Origin: Lacihabitans soyangensis
Lineage (GTDB): Bacteria; Bacteroidota; Bacteroidia; Cytophagales; Spirosomataceae
Reading direction: 5' to 3'
Assembly: GCF_024343775.1 (NCBI RefSeq)
Contig: NZ_RJUF01000004.1
Location: 62,001-126,000 of the forward strand
Length of the DNA stretch: 64,000 nucleotides
Position numbers and translations under genes: made by a program. A model generated the notes under the pieces. The model was not told where the DNA came from and made no database searches. It saw only the letters and a list, made by a program, of their open reading frames with translations. Positions 9,002-18,636 of the stretch are shown here, in pieces. The first letter of the stretch is position 1, and each line of letters begins with the position of its first letter.

Positions 9002-9037
9002 TATATTATTATTATTTACAATTAAAACTTATCAATA

Positions 9038-9643
9038 TTAACCACCAATCTGTAATCTCTGTACATAATGGGTTATTTTCCATCTTTCTTCTGGCAAAAC
9101 CTGAGCCCCATGAGCCCACATCCTGCCTTTTCCATGTGTGATAACATGAAATACATGACCCATGGTCATATTTTTGTATGCATCAGCAGCATAGTTAGGA
9201 ACACCCTTGTATTTTGCAGCAACCTTACCATCACCTGCTCCACCGGCTCCATGACAATGTTGACAGTTTCTTTCATACAAAACCTTTCCTTCTTCTTCAA
9301 CAGCTTCTGACCATGGTATCGGATTCTTAAGTGTTTCAGCAGCTGCCAAATCATCCTTTCCTAAACCATAAATCATCAAATCGTTGATAACTGTGCTATC
9401 ATCCTGAACAAAACTAGTTTTATAATTTCTTCTCGAAACCGTACCAGCAACAGGATAACGCATATTCATTCCATTAGGATTGATAGCGTTGTCCTCAATT
9501 TGTGTTTGAGCTTCGTAACCAATAGAATTATACATATTAGGTGCAAATTCCCAACCTGTATCATTTTTAGAATCGCATGAAATCAAGGAAAGACCTAAAA
9601 TTCCGCTTAAAACAAGTTTAAAATATGTTTTACTGTTTTTCAT
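9038..9643 (-). CDS. actE: Alternative complex III cytochrome c subunit ActE (lipoprotein)
   Basis: This 201-residue protein has a lipoprotein signal (LGLSLISC, Cys at about 23) and one heme-binding motif, CQHCH, followed by GAGGAGDGKVAAKYKGVPNY. A likely methionine axial ligand lies in the NMTMGHVFHVITHGKGRMW region. It is the mono-heme, membrane-anchored cytochrome of the quinol:cytochrome c oxidoreductase and probably hands electrons towards CuA of the oxidase. It sits between actD and actF in the usual act gene order. Confidence 0.9.
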   Translation of the reverse strand: MKNSKTYFKLVLSGILGLSLISCDSKNDTGWEFAPNMYNSIGYEAQTQIEDNAINPNGMNMRYPVAGTVSRRNYKTSFVQDDSTVINDLMIYGLGKDDLAAAETLKNPIPWSEAVEEEGKVLYERNCQHCHGAGGAGDGKVAAKYKGVPNYAADAYKNMTMGHVFHVITHGKGRMWAHGAQVLPEERWKITHYVQRLQIGG

Positions 9644-9655
9644 TTTAAGATTTTA

Positions 9656-10177
9656 TTAAACTTCCTTAACATTTACTTCCTCAGCACCAACCTCACTTAA
9701 AAACGCCTTAATATCAGAATCAGAAACAGTGTTTTTATTTAGATCAATGGCCATGGCAAATTTATCATCAGTACTTCTTAGGTCAAAAATTAACGGTTTC
9801 ACACTTGGCCCTAATCCTTCCATAAAAAAGAAAGTAAATGACATACCAAAAGCCGCCAATAACACCGTTAATTCAAATACAATTGGAATGTTGGTAGGAA
9901 AAGGGAAAAAATTCTTACCACCAATATTCATTGGCCAATCAATTCCTAAAGTCCAAAAAGTAAGCAAAAACGCCAAACAGGTACCCGTAATACCGAATAA
10001 GAAAGCCGGAACACCCATTCTTGGACGATCGTATCCTAAGGCATGGTCAAGACCATGAACAGGATAAGGACAAAAAACCTCATGGATTTTGATTCCCTTG
10101 CTTCTGATTTTTTGAACCGCATCCATAACCACATCTTCGTCGTTAAAAATGCCTACTATATATTTTTTATCTGTCAT
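9656..10177 (-). CDS. actD: Alternative complex III subunit ActD (DUF3341)
   Basis: This 173-residue protein has a soluble N-terminal domain beginning TDKKYIVGIFNDEDVVMDAV, two central membrane helices (about residues 60-80 and 98-120) and a soluble C-terminal tail. That is the DUF3341/ActD layout. ActD is a small structural subunit without cofactors. The motif PYPVHGLDHALGYDRPRMG just before the first helix is characteristic. The gene lies between actC and actE, as in other Bacteroidota. Confidence 0.92.
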   Translation of the reverse strand: MTDKKYIVGIFNDEDVVMDAVQKIRSKGIKIHEVFCPYPVHGLDHALGYDRPRMGVPAFLFGITGTCLAFLLTFWTLGIDWPMNIGGKNFFPFPTNIPIVFELTVLLAAFGMSFTFFFMEGLGPSVKPLIFDLRSTDDKFAMAIDLNKNTVSDSDIKAFLSEVGAEEVNVKEV

Positions 10178-10207
10178 TTTGAGAACAATTAATCTTATTC
10201 GGAATAA

Positions 10208-11572
10208 TTAATGTTTAGATTTTTTTTCAGAAGCTGATTTCAATACCGACTTCACCTCTGCCATATTTATAACAGGCAAAAACTTAGAGAATAAGAAGAA
10301 ACATGTAAAGAAAAATCCAAACGAGAAAATATAGTCACCTATATCACCCATTCTAGGAGTGAAATAAGTCCAACTAGATGGTAGATAATCTCTGTGCAAA
10401 GATGTCACAATAATAACAAATCTCTCAAACCACATACCTATATTCACAACCACTGCAATCACAAACGACACAACGATGTTTTCTCTTAATTTCTTAAACC
10501 AGAATACCTGCGGTGAAAGAACATTACAAGTCATCATGGCTGCATATGACCACCAAAGTGGACCAGTAGCTCTATTCAAGAAAGCATACTTCTCATACTC
10601 AACACCCGAATAAGCAGCAATGAAAAACTCTGTTATGTAAGCAACACCAACAATTGAGCCCGTTAAGGTAATGATTTTGTTCATTAATGAAATGTGCTCT
10701 AAAGTGATGTAGTCTTCCAACTTGTAAACTACTCTCGTAACCAACATTAGGTTTTGCACCATCGCGAAACCAGAGAAGATAGCTCCAGCAACGAAGTATG
10801 GAGGAAAGATAGTGGTGTGCCATCCTGGAATAACCGAAGTCGCAAAGTCAAATGATACAATAGTGTGTACCGAAAGTACAAGTGGTGTTGACAAACCAGC
10901 AAGAATCAATGAAACATCTTCATAACGAGCCCATGTTTTTGCTCCACCTGTCCACCCCAATGAAAGAGCACCATAAATAGTCTTACGAACGCCAGTTGCT
11001 CTATCTCTAATGGTGGCTAAATCAGGAATCAAACCAATGAACCAGAACAAACATGAAACTGAAAAATAAGTAGAAATCGCAAAAACGTCCCAAACTAGAG
11101 GTGAGTTAAAGTTTACCCACAAAGAACCAAAAGTATTCGGAAGTGGTAGAGCCCAATATGCCAACCAAGGGCGACCCATGTGCATCAAAATAAATGAAGC
11201 CGCACAAAGTACCGCAAAGATCGTCATTGCTTCAGCAGCACGGTTGATAGAGGTTCTCCATTTCTGACGGAATAGCAAAAGGATGGCCGAAATAAGTGTA
11301 CCGGCGTGACCAATACCCACCCACCATACGAAGTTGGTGATATCCCATGCCCAACCTACTGTTTTGTTAAGACCCCATACTCCAAGGCCTTCCCACCATG
11401 TCCATAAAACCCATCCTCCACCATACATCAAAACTAAAACAGAGATAGCAAATGCTATTTTCCATTCTTTGGTAGGTTTGGCCTCGACATGTCTGCAAAT
11501 ATCCTCAGTAACATCGTGGTAGGTTTTCCCTCCAGTTACTAGATGTTCTCTTATTGGTGAAACTACTGACAT
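10208..11572 (-). CDS. actC: Alternative complex III quinol-binding subunit ActC (NrfD/PsrC family)
   Basis: This 454-residue NrfD-like membrane protein has about ten helices. It begins with the conserved REHLVTGGKTYHDVTEDI and contains VWWVGIGHAGTLISAILLLF and LMHMGRPWLAYWALPLPN, regions that in the family line the quinol site and the proton path. ActC oxidises menaquinol and passes electrons to the iron-sulfur part of ActB. It sits directly after actB in the operon. The family assignment is secure; details of the quinol site are from general family knowledge. Confidence 0.94.
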   Translation of the reverse strand: MSVVSPIREHLVTGGKTYHDVTEDICRHVEAKPTKEWKIAFAISVLVLMYGGGWVLWTWWEGLGVWGLNKTVGWAWDITNFVWWVGIGHAGTLISAILLLFRQKWRTSINRAAEAMTIFAVLCAASFILMHMGRPWLAYWALPLPNTFGSLWVNFNSPLVWDVFAISTYFSVSCLFWFIGLIPDLATIRDRATGVRKTIYGALSLGWTGGAKTWARYEDVSLILAGLSTPLVLSVHTIVSFDFATSVIPGWHTTIFPPYFVAGAIFSGFAMVQNLMLVTRVVYKLEDYITLEHISLMNKIITLTGSIVGVAYITEFFIAAYSGVEYEKYAFLNRATGPLWWSYAAMMTCNVLSPQVFWFKKLRENIVVSFVIAVVVNIGMWFERFVIIVTSLHRDYLPSSWTYFTPRMGDIGDYIFSFGFFFTCFFLFSKFLPVINMAEVKSVLKSASEKKSKH

Positions 11573-11637
11573 AATTATATCCTAGAAATATTTAGGAACT
11601 TTATTTATTTAAAAATTAATTACAAAAAATATCAAAA

Positions 11638-14600
11638 TCAATGACCTCCGTGCTCAGCGTGTTCTGTATGTGCAACAGCTTCAGCCTTCTTAACACTATC
11701 TTTGTTTCTGATTTTAACAAGATAGTTTACTTGAGGTATAACATTGATCTCTTCTAACAATTGGAATCTTCTTCCTTCCTCTTCTTGAACCAATAGTTTC
11801 GAAACTCTTGACTCTGGATCCAACATATCTCCAAAAGTAATGGCATTGGTAGGACAAGACTGTGAACATGCTGTCTCTATCTCTCCATCTACCGGACGAC
11901 GCTTTTCTTTTTTTGCAGTGAGTTTACCCGCCTGAATTCTCTGAACGCACATTGAGCATTTCTCGATAACACCTCTAGACCTAACAGTTACGTCTGGATT
12001 GATTACCATTCTACCCAACTCATTGTTGAAGTGGAAGTCAAAGTTATCGTTCTCAAAATACTTGAACCAGTTGAATCTTCTTACTTTATAAGGACAGTTG
12101 TTTGCACAATATCTAGTACCCACACATCTGTTGTAAGTCATTTGGTTAAGACCTTCAGAACTGTGCGTAGTAGCCAATACTGGACAAACCGTTTCGCAAG
12201 GTGCATTTGAGCAATGCTGACACATTAATGGTTGGAAAACAACCTCAGGATTCGCTGATGCTTTTTCCATAGCCTTATATCCAGCAACGCTGTATCCTTC
12301 CTCTTCTGGGGCATCCGAACTGTAGTATCTATCAATTCTAATCCAATGCATTTCTCTTGCACGAGCAACCTCTGCCTTGCCAACCACAGAGACGTTGTTT
12401 TCAGCTTGACAACTCACCACACACGCTGCACAACCTGTACAAGTGTTTAGGTCAATCACCATACCCCAACTGTGGTTTTTCTTTTCGTGTCCATTCCACA
12501 ATGTGATTGAATACGGTTTTTTCAAACCATCCGAAGTTGAAATCATTGGTTCGAATCTTCCAGCTTTTGAATTCTTCACATATTCGCTCAAAACAGACTC
12601 TTGAACAACAGCCTCACGACCCATGTAAGTTTCATGAGTTTGTGTCTGTGCCAATGTATATCCGCTTTGTGTTTTTTCTATTTTGGCTCCACTAGCCCAA
12701 AGGTTAGAAGCAGAAGGAGTTCCTTTCAACAATGGCAACATAGCCTTACCTACATTACCTGCCTTTCCAGCTGCAGTTCGACCGTAACCCATTGCTACTG
12801 CAACAGTGTCATTTGCTTGGCCTGGCTGGATCAAAATTGGAAGTTCAACTGTATTGGCTCCAATAGTAACATTTACCCAGTCACCTACTTCAAGACCTAA
12901 GTCTGCGGCTGTTTTTTGTGAAAACGCTGCAGTATTTTCCCAAGTAACTTTAGAAACTGGGTCTGGAGTTTCTTGCAACCAAGGGTTATTTGCTTGAATA
13001 CCAGTACCAATAGTTACATTTTCAAAAACATATAATTCAATACCAGAAGACTTAACAGAAGCGATTTTGGAAGCCGACTCAGCAAGATTACCTGAGAATG
13101 AAGCCCCAACAATGGTTGAATTTGGTGCTTCGTAAACTCCATCGTGAAGAGCTTGCGTCCATGTTTTTCCATTCAATATATTAGAAGTCCAAACATTTTG
13201 AACATAAGCCTGATAATCCGAAGATTTACCTGCCCACGTTAATAGACTAGATTCACCTTGACGAGAATTGAAAATATTGGAAATTACTGGCTGAGTTAGA
13301 GAGTAATATCCTGCTTTAGGAGAGGCATCACCCCATGACTCTAAATAGTGAGTATTCAAAGCCAAATATGAACATAAAGAAGCAGTTTCGTTAGCTCTAT
13401 CGGCTATCGCTACGCTTAATTTTGTTTTTTTCAAACCTTCGGCAATATCAGCACCTAATAGATGGTCGTAAACAGGATTGGAATCTAGGAATATAACTGC
13501 ATCTACCGCACCAGATTTCAATTCAGCAACGAACTGGTTCATAGCGGCATCGTTACCTTGCTTGTAGTTAAGCGTTGTTCCAAAATCTATCGTATTACCA
13601 ACATTTCCAAGGAGACTATTGATACCGTTTACTATGGTTTGTACCGCTATGTCGTTTGACCCTGAAACTACTAAACTTGCACCTTTAGCAGCCACCAAGT
13701 CTTTGGCACATTTGTCAATATTCTCAAAATCGCCTTTCGAAACAGAAAGTTGTGAGCCAACTCCCATGATACCAGCGATTCTATTATACAAGTTTGCTAC
13801 AAATGCTCCTTCTTGAGAAGGTTTGAACATACCTCTGTAGTCCGCATTTGCACCTGTCATACTCATTCCAGTTTCAAACTGATAATGTCTTGACATGGTC
13901 TTTTTACCCCCTTTTGCACTACTTAATCTTCTTGTTTCTGCCCACTGTGCTGCATGCTCAATAGGTGAAAGCCAAGTTCCTAAGAAATCGCAATTGATAC
14001 CAACAATTACGTTGGCTTTATTAAAAAGATAAGAAGGAATAACTGCTTTACCAAAACTAGTTCCGTTTGCCTCTATCAAAGCCGAAGCTGAGTTAGAATC
14101 ATAAGTCACATGTTTTGTGGAAGGATATTTTGCAGCGAAATCTGCTAATACCGATTTTGTACTTGGTGAAAGAATAGTGTTAGAAACCACTCTGATATTA
14201 GATGACGAAGCTAATGCAGCCGAAACCTGCTTATCTAATTCAGCCCAAGTTATTTTTTTGCCGCCTTTAGTAGGCTCTTTTGATCTTTCGTTATCATACA
14301 GGGACAATAATGAAGCGTGAACCTGAGCATTAACACCACCCTTGGTTACGCCTGACATTTTGTTACCCTCAATCTTTACTGGTCTACCTTCTCTGGTTTT
14401 TACCAATATGCTACAGTAGCTTCCTGCTTGAGCAAAGGTTGATGCGTAGTAATTAGGAATGCCTGGTTCAATATCCTCAGGTTTATTTAAATAAGGAACT
14501 GTATGTCTAACAGGTGCATTACAAGCGGCCAAGGAAACAGCCGCAACACCAAAACCTAACATTTTAAGGAAATCTCTACGGTATGTTCCGCCCTCTAAAC

Positions 14601-14697
14601 CCTCAAGATTAAATTCTTTATCCGCGTTTTTAACAACGTTGATATCGTTTTTCAACTCTTCAATACCTTTCCAATACCTTTTATTAGTATTCTCCAT
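11638..14697 (-). CDS. actB: Alternative complex III iron-sulfur subunit ActB (molybdopterin-oxidoreductase-like)
   Basis: This 1019-residue protein joins a molybdopterin-oxidoreductase-like part (about 1-740) to a ferredoxin-like part (about 745-1000). A twin-arginine-like signal is present near the N-terminus (YRRDFLKMLGFGVAAVSLAAC). Four cysteine clusters are visible: CTGCAACVVSC, CQHCSNAPCETVCP, CVGTRYCANNCP and CSMCVQRIQAGK with CSQSCP later. In this family the N-terminal part has lost the molybdenum cofactor and supports one further cluster. ActB carries electrons from ActC to the cytochromes. The C-terminal tail is His-rich. Confidence 0.95.
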   Translation of the reverse strand: MENTNKRYWKGIEELKNDINVVKNADKEFNLEGLEGGTYRRDFLKMLGFGVAAVSLAACNAPVRHTVPYLNKPEDIEPGIPNYYASTFAQAGSYCSILVKTREGRPVKIEGNKMSGVTKGGVNAQVHASLLSLYDNERSKEPTKGGKKITWAELDKQVSAALASSSNIRVVSNTILSPSTKSVLADFAAKYPSTKHVTYDSNSASALIEANGTSFGKAVIPSYLFNKANVIVGINCDFLGTWLSPIEHAAQWAETRRLSSAKGGKKTMSRHYQFETGMSMTGANADYRGMFKPSQEGAFVANLYNRIAGIMGVGSQLSVSKGDFENIDKCAKDLVAAKGASLVVSGSNDIAVQTIVNGINSLLGNVGNTIDFGTTLNYKQGNDAAMNQFVAELKSGAVDAVIFLDSNPVYDHLLGADIAEGLKKTKLSVAIADRANETASLCSYLALNTHYLESWGDASPKAGYYSLTQPVISNIFNSRQGESSLLTWAGKSSDYQAYVQNVWTSNILNGKTWTQALHDGVYEAPNSTIVGASFSGNLAESASKIASVKSSGIELYVFENVTIGTGIQANNPWLQETPDPVSKVTWENTAAFSQKTAADLGLEVGDWVNVTIGANTVELPILIQPGQANDTVAVAMGYGRTAAGKAGNVGKAMLPLLKGTPSASNLWASGAKIEKTQSGYTLAQTQTHETYMGREAVVQESVLSEYVKNSKAGRFEPMISTSDGLKKPYSITLWNGHEKKNHSWGMVIDLNTCTGCAACVVSCQAENNVSVVGKAEVARAREMHWIRIDRYYSSDAPEEEGYSVAGYKAMEKASANPEVVFQPLMCQHCSNAPCETVCPVLATTHSSEGLNQMTYNRCVGTRYCANNCPYKVRRFNWFKYFENDNFDFHFNNELGRMVINPDVTVRSRGVIEKCSMCVQRIQAGKLTAKKEKRRPVDGEIETACSQSCPTNAITFGDMLDPESRVSKLLVQEEEGRRFQLLEEINVIPQVNYLVKIRNKDSVKKAEAVAHTEHAEHGGH

Positions 14698-14741
14698 GAG
14701 TATGTATATATAAAATTCTCTTTATTACTTGAAAAAAATAA

Positions 14742-15941
14742 TTAATAGTGACATTTGGCACATTCCAAACCACCAATGTCCTCTACTTTCATAGCCTCCT
14801 TAGAAGTGCTGTTGTGAGCCGTAAGCAATGCATCATAGTAAGCATTTCCTTTTGAGTTCACATCAGATTTTCTGTGGCAGTCTATACACCAGCCCATAGT
14901 TAGTGTATGGCGTTGTTGAACAACTTCCATATTTTTGATATCTCCGTGGCAATTCTCGCAATCTAATCCACCTACATTGGTATGTTGAGCATGATTAAAA
15001 TAAGCCAAGTCAGGCAAATTGTGAACACGTACCCACTGAATAGGTTGATTCTTCTCTATAGCAGTGTATATTTTTTGAATTTCTGGAGACTCTCTCTTAA
15101 TGGCATTGTGACAGTTCATACATATGCTTGAGGAAGGAATACCAGACTGTTTACCTTTATAAACACCAGTATGGCAGTAAGCACAGTTGATTTCCATGTC
15201 ACCTGCATGCAATTTGTGAGAGAAATTGATTGGCTGTGTTGGAGCGTATCCTTGGTGAACACCAATTTTAAACAAACCATCCAATGTAGCTTTAGTACCC
15301 AAAAGCACAAACATCCAGATAACCGCAGTTACCACAGTTTTGTTGGCCGATAGACCTTTCAAAGCAGATTTTAGATTATCCATTGCAGAAGGAGTACCTT
15401 CAATTGACTCTCCCTTGGCTAGCGTAGACAATAACTTTAGAACTGCTAGGAGAGCAACAAGTACAAGACCCATAATTACCAATAAAGCAACAAGCACTAT
15501 ATTGAAGAATTTTCCGCCTGATGTTTCTTGAGTAGGAGCAGCCACGGCAGCACCTGGGGCAGCTGCCGCTGGAGCAGCATTAGCAGACTTCACATAAGCC
15601 AATATGTTTTTGATTTCTGCATCTCCGTAAGCTGGAAAGGCAGTCATTTGCGTTTTGTTGAATTTTTCGTATAATTCAACAGCATATTTATCTCCACTTG
15701 AGATAACCGAGGCAGGATTATTAATCCATTTCTTCAACCAAGCATAGTCTCTTCTTTCTTCGATTCCAGCGAGACCAGGACCCACAACTACTTCCGCACC
15801 TACGGCATGACATTGAGCACAGTTATTTTTGAAAAGAGTTTCCCCTGCAGCAGCATCACCATCTTGGGCGAAAGTGTTTAATGTGAAAACAAAAACGAGG
15901 GCTACAAGAGTGAGTAATTTTTTCGAAATATTATTTATCAT
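14742..15941 (-). CDS. actA: Alternative complex III multiheme cytochrome ActA with fused mono-heme domain
   Basis: This 399-residue protein has a signal peptide (about 1-25), a mono-heme cytochrome c domain (CAQCH near residue 41), an Ala/Pro-rich linker, two hydrophobic segments (about 150-170 and 203-220) and a C-terminal part with five more heme motifs: CAYCH, CMNCH, CENCH, CIDCH and CAKCH. Six hemes in total fits the fused ActA form found in Bacteroidota. It receives electrons from ActB and faces the periplasm. It is the first gene of the operon, about 27 nt from a predicted transcription start. Confidence 0.93.
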   Translation of the reverse strand: MINNISKKLLTLVALVFVFTLNTFAQDGDAAAGETLFKNNCAQCHAVGAEVVVGPGLAGIEERRDYAWLKKWINNPASVISSGDKYAVELYEKFNKTQMTAFPAYGDAEIKNILAYVKSANAAPAAAAPGAAVAAPTQETSGGKFFNIVLVALLVIMGLVLVALLAVLKLLSTLAKGESIEGTPSAMDNLKSALKGLSANKTVVTAVIWMFVLLGTKATLDGLFKIGVHQGYAPTQPINFSHKLHAGDMEINCAYCHTGVYKGKQSGIPSSSICMNCHNAIKRESPEIQKIYTAIEKNQPIQWVRVHNLPDLAYFNHAQHTNVGGLDCENCHGDIKNMEVVQQRHTLTMGWCIDCHRKSDVNSKGNAYYDALLTAHNSTSKEAMKVEDIGGLECAKCHY

Positions 15942-15973
15942 TTTTAATTATAATATTGCAATTTTTGAGAGTA

Positions 15974-16004
15974 CAAAGCTAAGGGAGGAATGCATTTTAT
16001 CAAA
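15974..16004 (-). promoter_or_regulatory. Bacteroidota-type promoter of the act-cox operon
   Basis: On the minus strand a -33 TTTG (16001-16004), a 19-bp spacer and a -7 TAGCTTTG (15974-15981) match the Bacteroidota consensus TTTG - about 20 bp - TAnnTTTG. Transcription should start near 15967, leaving a leader of roughly 27 nt before the actA ATG. No comparable promoter was found further down the operon. Confidence 0.75.
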
Positions 16005-16170
16005 ATATGTAATGTGATTTTTTTTGAATTAAAAAAATTTAGAATCATTTTAAATAAGAATGCAACCTATTGAAAATGAATTGTTTGTAACAAAAAATAC
16101 CACTTGAAAATTAGTTACTACTAACCTATCAAATGGTATTAATTTTAGATTTTGACTTTTGTCAAATTTT

Positions 16171-16244
16171 TGGAGGTCCCGAGCGGATTCGAACCGCTGT
16201 AGAAGCTTTTGCAGAGCTCTGCCTAGCCGCTCGGCCACAGGACC
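16171..16244 (-). tRNA. tRNA-Cys (anticodon GCA)
   Basis: The minus strand folds as a complete cloverleaf. The acceptor stem is GGTCCTG/CGGGACC with one G-U pair. The anticodon stem is GAGCT/AGCTT around loop CTGCAAA with anticodon GCA. The T stem is AGCGG/CCGCT around TTCGAAT. The CCA end is encoded (16171-16173). The gene stands alone between actA and rpsA with its own promoter. Confidence 0.96.
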
Positions 16245-16262
16245 CTCTTATTTAAAGGAATG

Positions 16263-16294
16263 CAAATTTATGACCAAATAGCTGTTTTGCCAAA
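16263..16294 (-). promoter_or_regulatory. Promoter of tRNA-Cys
   Basis: On the minus strand TTTG (16291-16294), a 20-bp spacer and TAAATTTG (16263-16270) fit the Bacteroidota consensus closely. The predicted start near 16256 gives a pre-tRNA leader of about 12 nt. Confidence 0.75.
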
Positions 16295-16324
16295 ATTATT
16301 TTAGATTATTCTTAATTTTTTCTT

Positions 16325-16359
16325 AAAAAATGAAATGGCTGCCTTATAGACAGCCATTT
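16325..16359 (-). terminator. Intrinsic terminator of rpsA
   Basis: AAATGGCTG (16351-16359 read on minus) and CAGCCATTT (16333-16341) form a 9-bp stem with a 9-nt loop, followed on the minus strand by CATTTTTT. It lies about 34 bp after the rpsA stop codon. Confidence 0.85.
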
Positions 16360-16392
16360 CTGAAGAAAAATTATTTTTGAGAAAAACTGAGA

Positions 16393-18216
16393 TTAAGCCT
16401 CATCAGATGTTTTCTTTTTAACTACTTTCTTTTTTGGAGAAGCCTCTTCGCTTTCAAGTTGATCTCTCAAGGCTGAAAGAGCAGATAAGTCACCTAATGT
16501 AGATTTCTCCATTTCAGGCAATTTCACTTTATCTGTAGCTTTAGCAGGAGCTTTCTTCTTCTCTGCCTTAGGCTCTTCTTTCTGAACTTCCCAAGTTTTT
16601 GTATGAGAAAGAACAATCTTCTTCTCTTCTTTATTAAACTCGATTACTTCAAACGAAAGTTTCTCGCCCATCTCGCCAAGCGTTCCGTCTTCTTTAGCTA
16701 TAGCTTTCAGACCAGCTTGTCCTTCGATACCGTAAGGAAGTTCCAAGGTAACTTGTTTGTCGTTTTTACCAACGATGTTACACTCATGTACTGTACCTAC
16801 CTCGAATACCGTCTCGAAAGTATCCCAAGGGTTTTCTTCTAGGTGCTTGTGGCTAAGAGCCAATCTTCTGTTGTCAACGTCTAACTCAAGAACGATAACC
16901 TCAAGTTCTTCACCGATTTTAACGAAATCAGATGGGTGCTTGATTTTTTTAGTCCAAGAAAGGTCAGAAACGTGAACTAGACCGTCGATACCTTCTTCAA
17001 GCTCTAAGAATAGACCGAAGTTAGTAAGGTTACGAACTGTTCCTTTATGTTTTGTACCGATAGCATATTTAGCCAAAAGATCTTGTTTAGTCCAAGGATC
17101 CTCTGTCATTTGCTTGATACCCAATGACATTTTTCTTTCGTCTTTGTCCATAGTCAATACTACAGCTGAGATATCGTCACCGATTTGCAAGAAATCAGAT
17201 GGGTTTCTCAAGTGTTGTGACCATGACATTTCTGAAACGTGGATTAGACCCTCAACACCTGGCTTCAATTCAAGGAATGCACCGTAATCAGCAATGTTTA
17301 CGATTTTTCCACTCACTTTAGATCCCACTTCAAGGCCTTCAGCTAATGAATCCCAAGGGTGCGACTCCAATTGTTTCATACCCAATGAAATACGTTTCTT
17401 GTCGTCATCAAAGTCAAGAACAACCACTTTGATTTTATCGTCAAGATTCAATACTTCGTTAGGGTGATTTACTCTACCCCACGAGATATCCGTGATGTGT
17501 AGTAAACCGTCTACGCCACCAAGGTCGATGAATACACCGAAGTTAGTGATGTTTTTAACCACACCCTCCAATACTTGTCCTTTCTCAAGGTTAGTAAGGA
17601 TTTGTTGACGTTGCGACTCAAGGTCTTTCTCGATCAACACTTTGTGTGATACTACTACGTTGTCGTTGGTATGGTTGATCTTAACCACTTTCACTTCCAT
17701 ACGTTTTCCTACAAACACATCAAAGTCTCTGATAGGTTTAACGTCGATTTGTGAACCTGGCAAGAACGCCTCAATACCAAAAATATCTACAATAAGACCA
17801 CCTTTTGTACGACGCTTAATTAAGGCATCAACAATAATGTCAGTCTCAAGAGCACCTTCAATTTTAGACCAAGCTGTAAGGATTCTGGCTTTTTTACGAG
17901 AAATAACCAATTGACCTAGAGCATCTTCTTGTTTTTCGATGAAAACCTCCACTTTATCACCAACTTTAAGATCTGGCAAGTCGCGGAATTCTGAACGAGA
18001 AACGATACCATCTGATTTGAATCCGATGTTTAACAAAACTTCTCTGTCAGTAATACCTACCACTAGGGCATCTACTACGTCTTTTTCTTCGATTGCGGCG
18101 AAAGTTTCACCGTAAACTGCTTCTAAATCTGCTTTCTCGGCAGCGGTGTATCCTCCACCAATGCCTTTTTTTGTTACTTTCTCCCAATCGAAATCAGGAA
18201 ATGTTTGATTTGTCAT
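16393..18216 (-). CDS. rpsA: 30S ribosomal protein S1
   Basis: This 607-residue protein contains six consecutive S1 RNA-binding domains (roughly 45-115, 118-190, 205-280, 292-368, 378-455 and 463-535), each ending in the typical hydrophobic-SLGxKQ or SHK pattern. Domains three to five are the most canonical (for example ITNFGVFIDLGGVDGLLHI). A Lys/Glu-rich tail follows, ending KKKVVKKKTSDEA. S1 binds mRNA at the 30S platform; in Bacteroidota, where Shine-Dalgarno signals are weak, it is thought to matter more for initiation. It is a single-gene unit with its own promoter and terminator. Confidence 0.96.
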   Translation of the reverse strand: MTNQTFPDFDWEKVTKKGIGGGYTAAEKADLEAVYGETFAAIEEKDVVDALVVGITDREVLLNIGFKSDGIVSRSEFRDLPDLKVGDKVEVFIEKQEDALGQLVISRKKARILTAWSKIEGALETDIIVDALIKRRTKGGLIVDIFGIEAFLPGSQIDVKPIRDFDVFVGKRMEVKVVKINHTNDNVVVSHKVLIEKDLESQRQQILTNLEKGQVLEGVVKNITNFGVFIDLGGVDGLLHITDISWGRVNHPNEVLNLDDKIKVVVLDFDDDKKRISLGMKQLESHPWDSLAEGLEVGSKVSGKIVNIADYGAFLELKPGVEGLIHVSEMSWSQHLRNPSDFLQIGDDISAVVLTMDKDERKMSLGIKQMTEDPWTKQDLLAKYAIGTKHKGTVRNLTNFGLFLELEEGIDGLVHVSDLSWTKKIKHPSDFVKIGEELEVIVLELDVDNRRLALSHKHLEENPWDTFETVFEVGTVHECNIVGKNDKQVTLELPYGIEGQAGLKAIAKEDGTLGEMGEKLSFEVIEFNKEEKKIVLSHTKTWEVQKEEPKAEKKKAPAKATDKVKLPEMEKSTLGDLSALSALRDQLESEEASPKKKVVKKKTSDEA

Positions 18217-18308
18217 ATATGAATTAAACTGCTCATTATTACATCAATAGACCGAGCTTTTCTACTGAAATTGATTAAAAATTGATAATTCCTCGTTAAA
18301 AAGGAGTG

Positions 18309-18338
18309 CAAAGGTAGGGAATTTGATATAATATGCAA
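18309..18338 (-). promoter_or_regulatory. Promoter of rpsA
   Basis: On the minus strand TTG (18336-18338), a 19-bp spacer and TACCTTTG (18309-18316) match the Bacteroidota consensus. The start would fall near 18302, giving a leader of about 85 nt before rpsA, long enough for autoregulation by S1, though I saw no clear fold in it. Confidence 0.7.
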
Positions 18339-18636
18339 GAAAAGTGTATAGATTTTTTAGGTAAATGGTTAAAAATCAGGCTTCGGCTCCGCTCAGCCAC
18401 CATCGGCTTCGCTCGGCCACCATTGGCTCAGTGAAGGTGGATACTATTCAGCCAACACCGATGCACCTCATGATCATTAGTATGACTTCATAAAAATTCT
18501 TCAGTAATGAATCATATTGAAAGATATCTGACAAAAGACCCAAATTTACACAAAGTCAGACAAAGTGACGTGACTGAATATTAACTGAACATATATAATT
18601 TGATAAAAGAATAGATTAAGAAAAGCAACTGAGACT
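18339..18636. repeat. Intergenic stretch with short GC-rich tandem repeat
   Basis: Between the rpsA promoter and the HNH gene there is no coding signal. At 18379-18423 two near copies of GGCTTCGGCTCCGCTCAGCC / CGGCTTCGCTCGGCCACCAT stand in tandem, followed by CCACC...GGTGG (18416-18440). These look like degenerate dispersed repeats. The rest of the stretch shows nothing I can name. Confidence 0.5.

Noticed and set aside
12507-12997. Several plus-strand reading frames opposite actB
   Set aside because: They mirror the strong coding bias of actB and lack conserved motifs; similar shadows lie opposite most long genes here.
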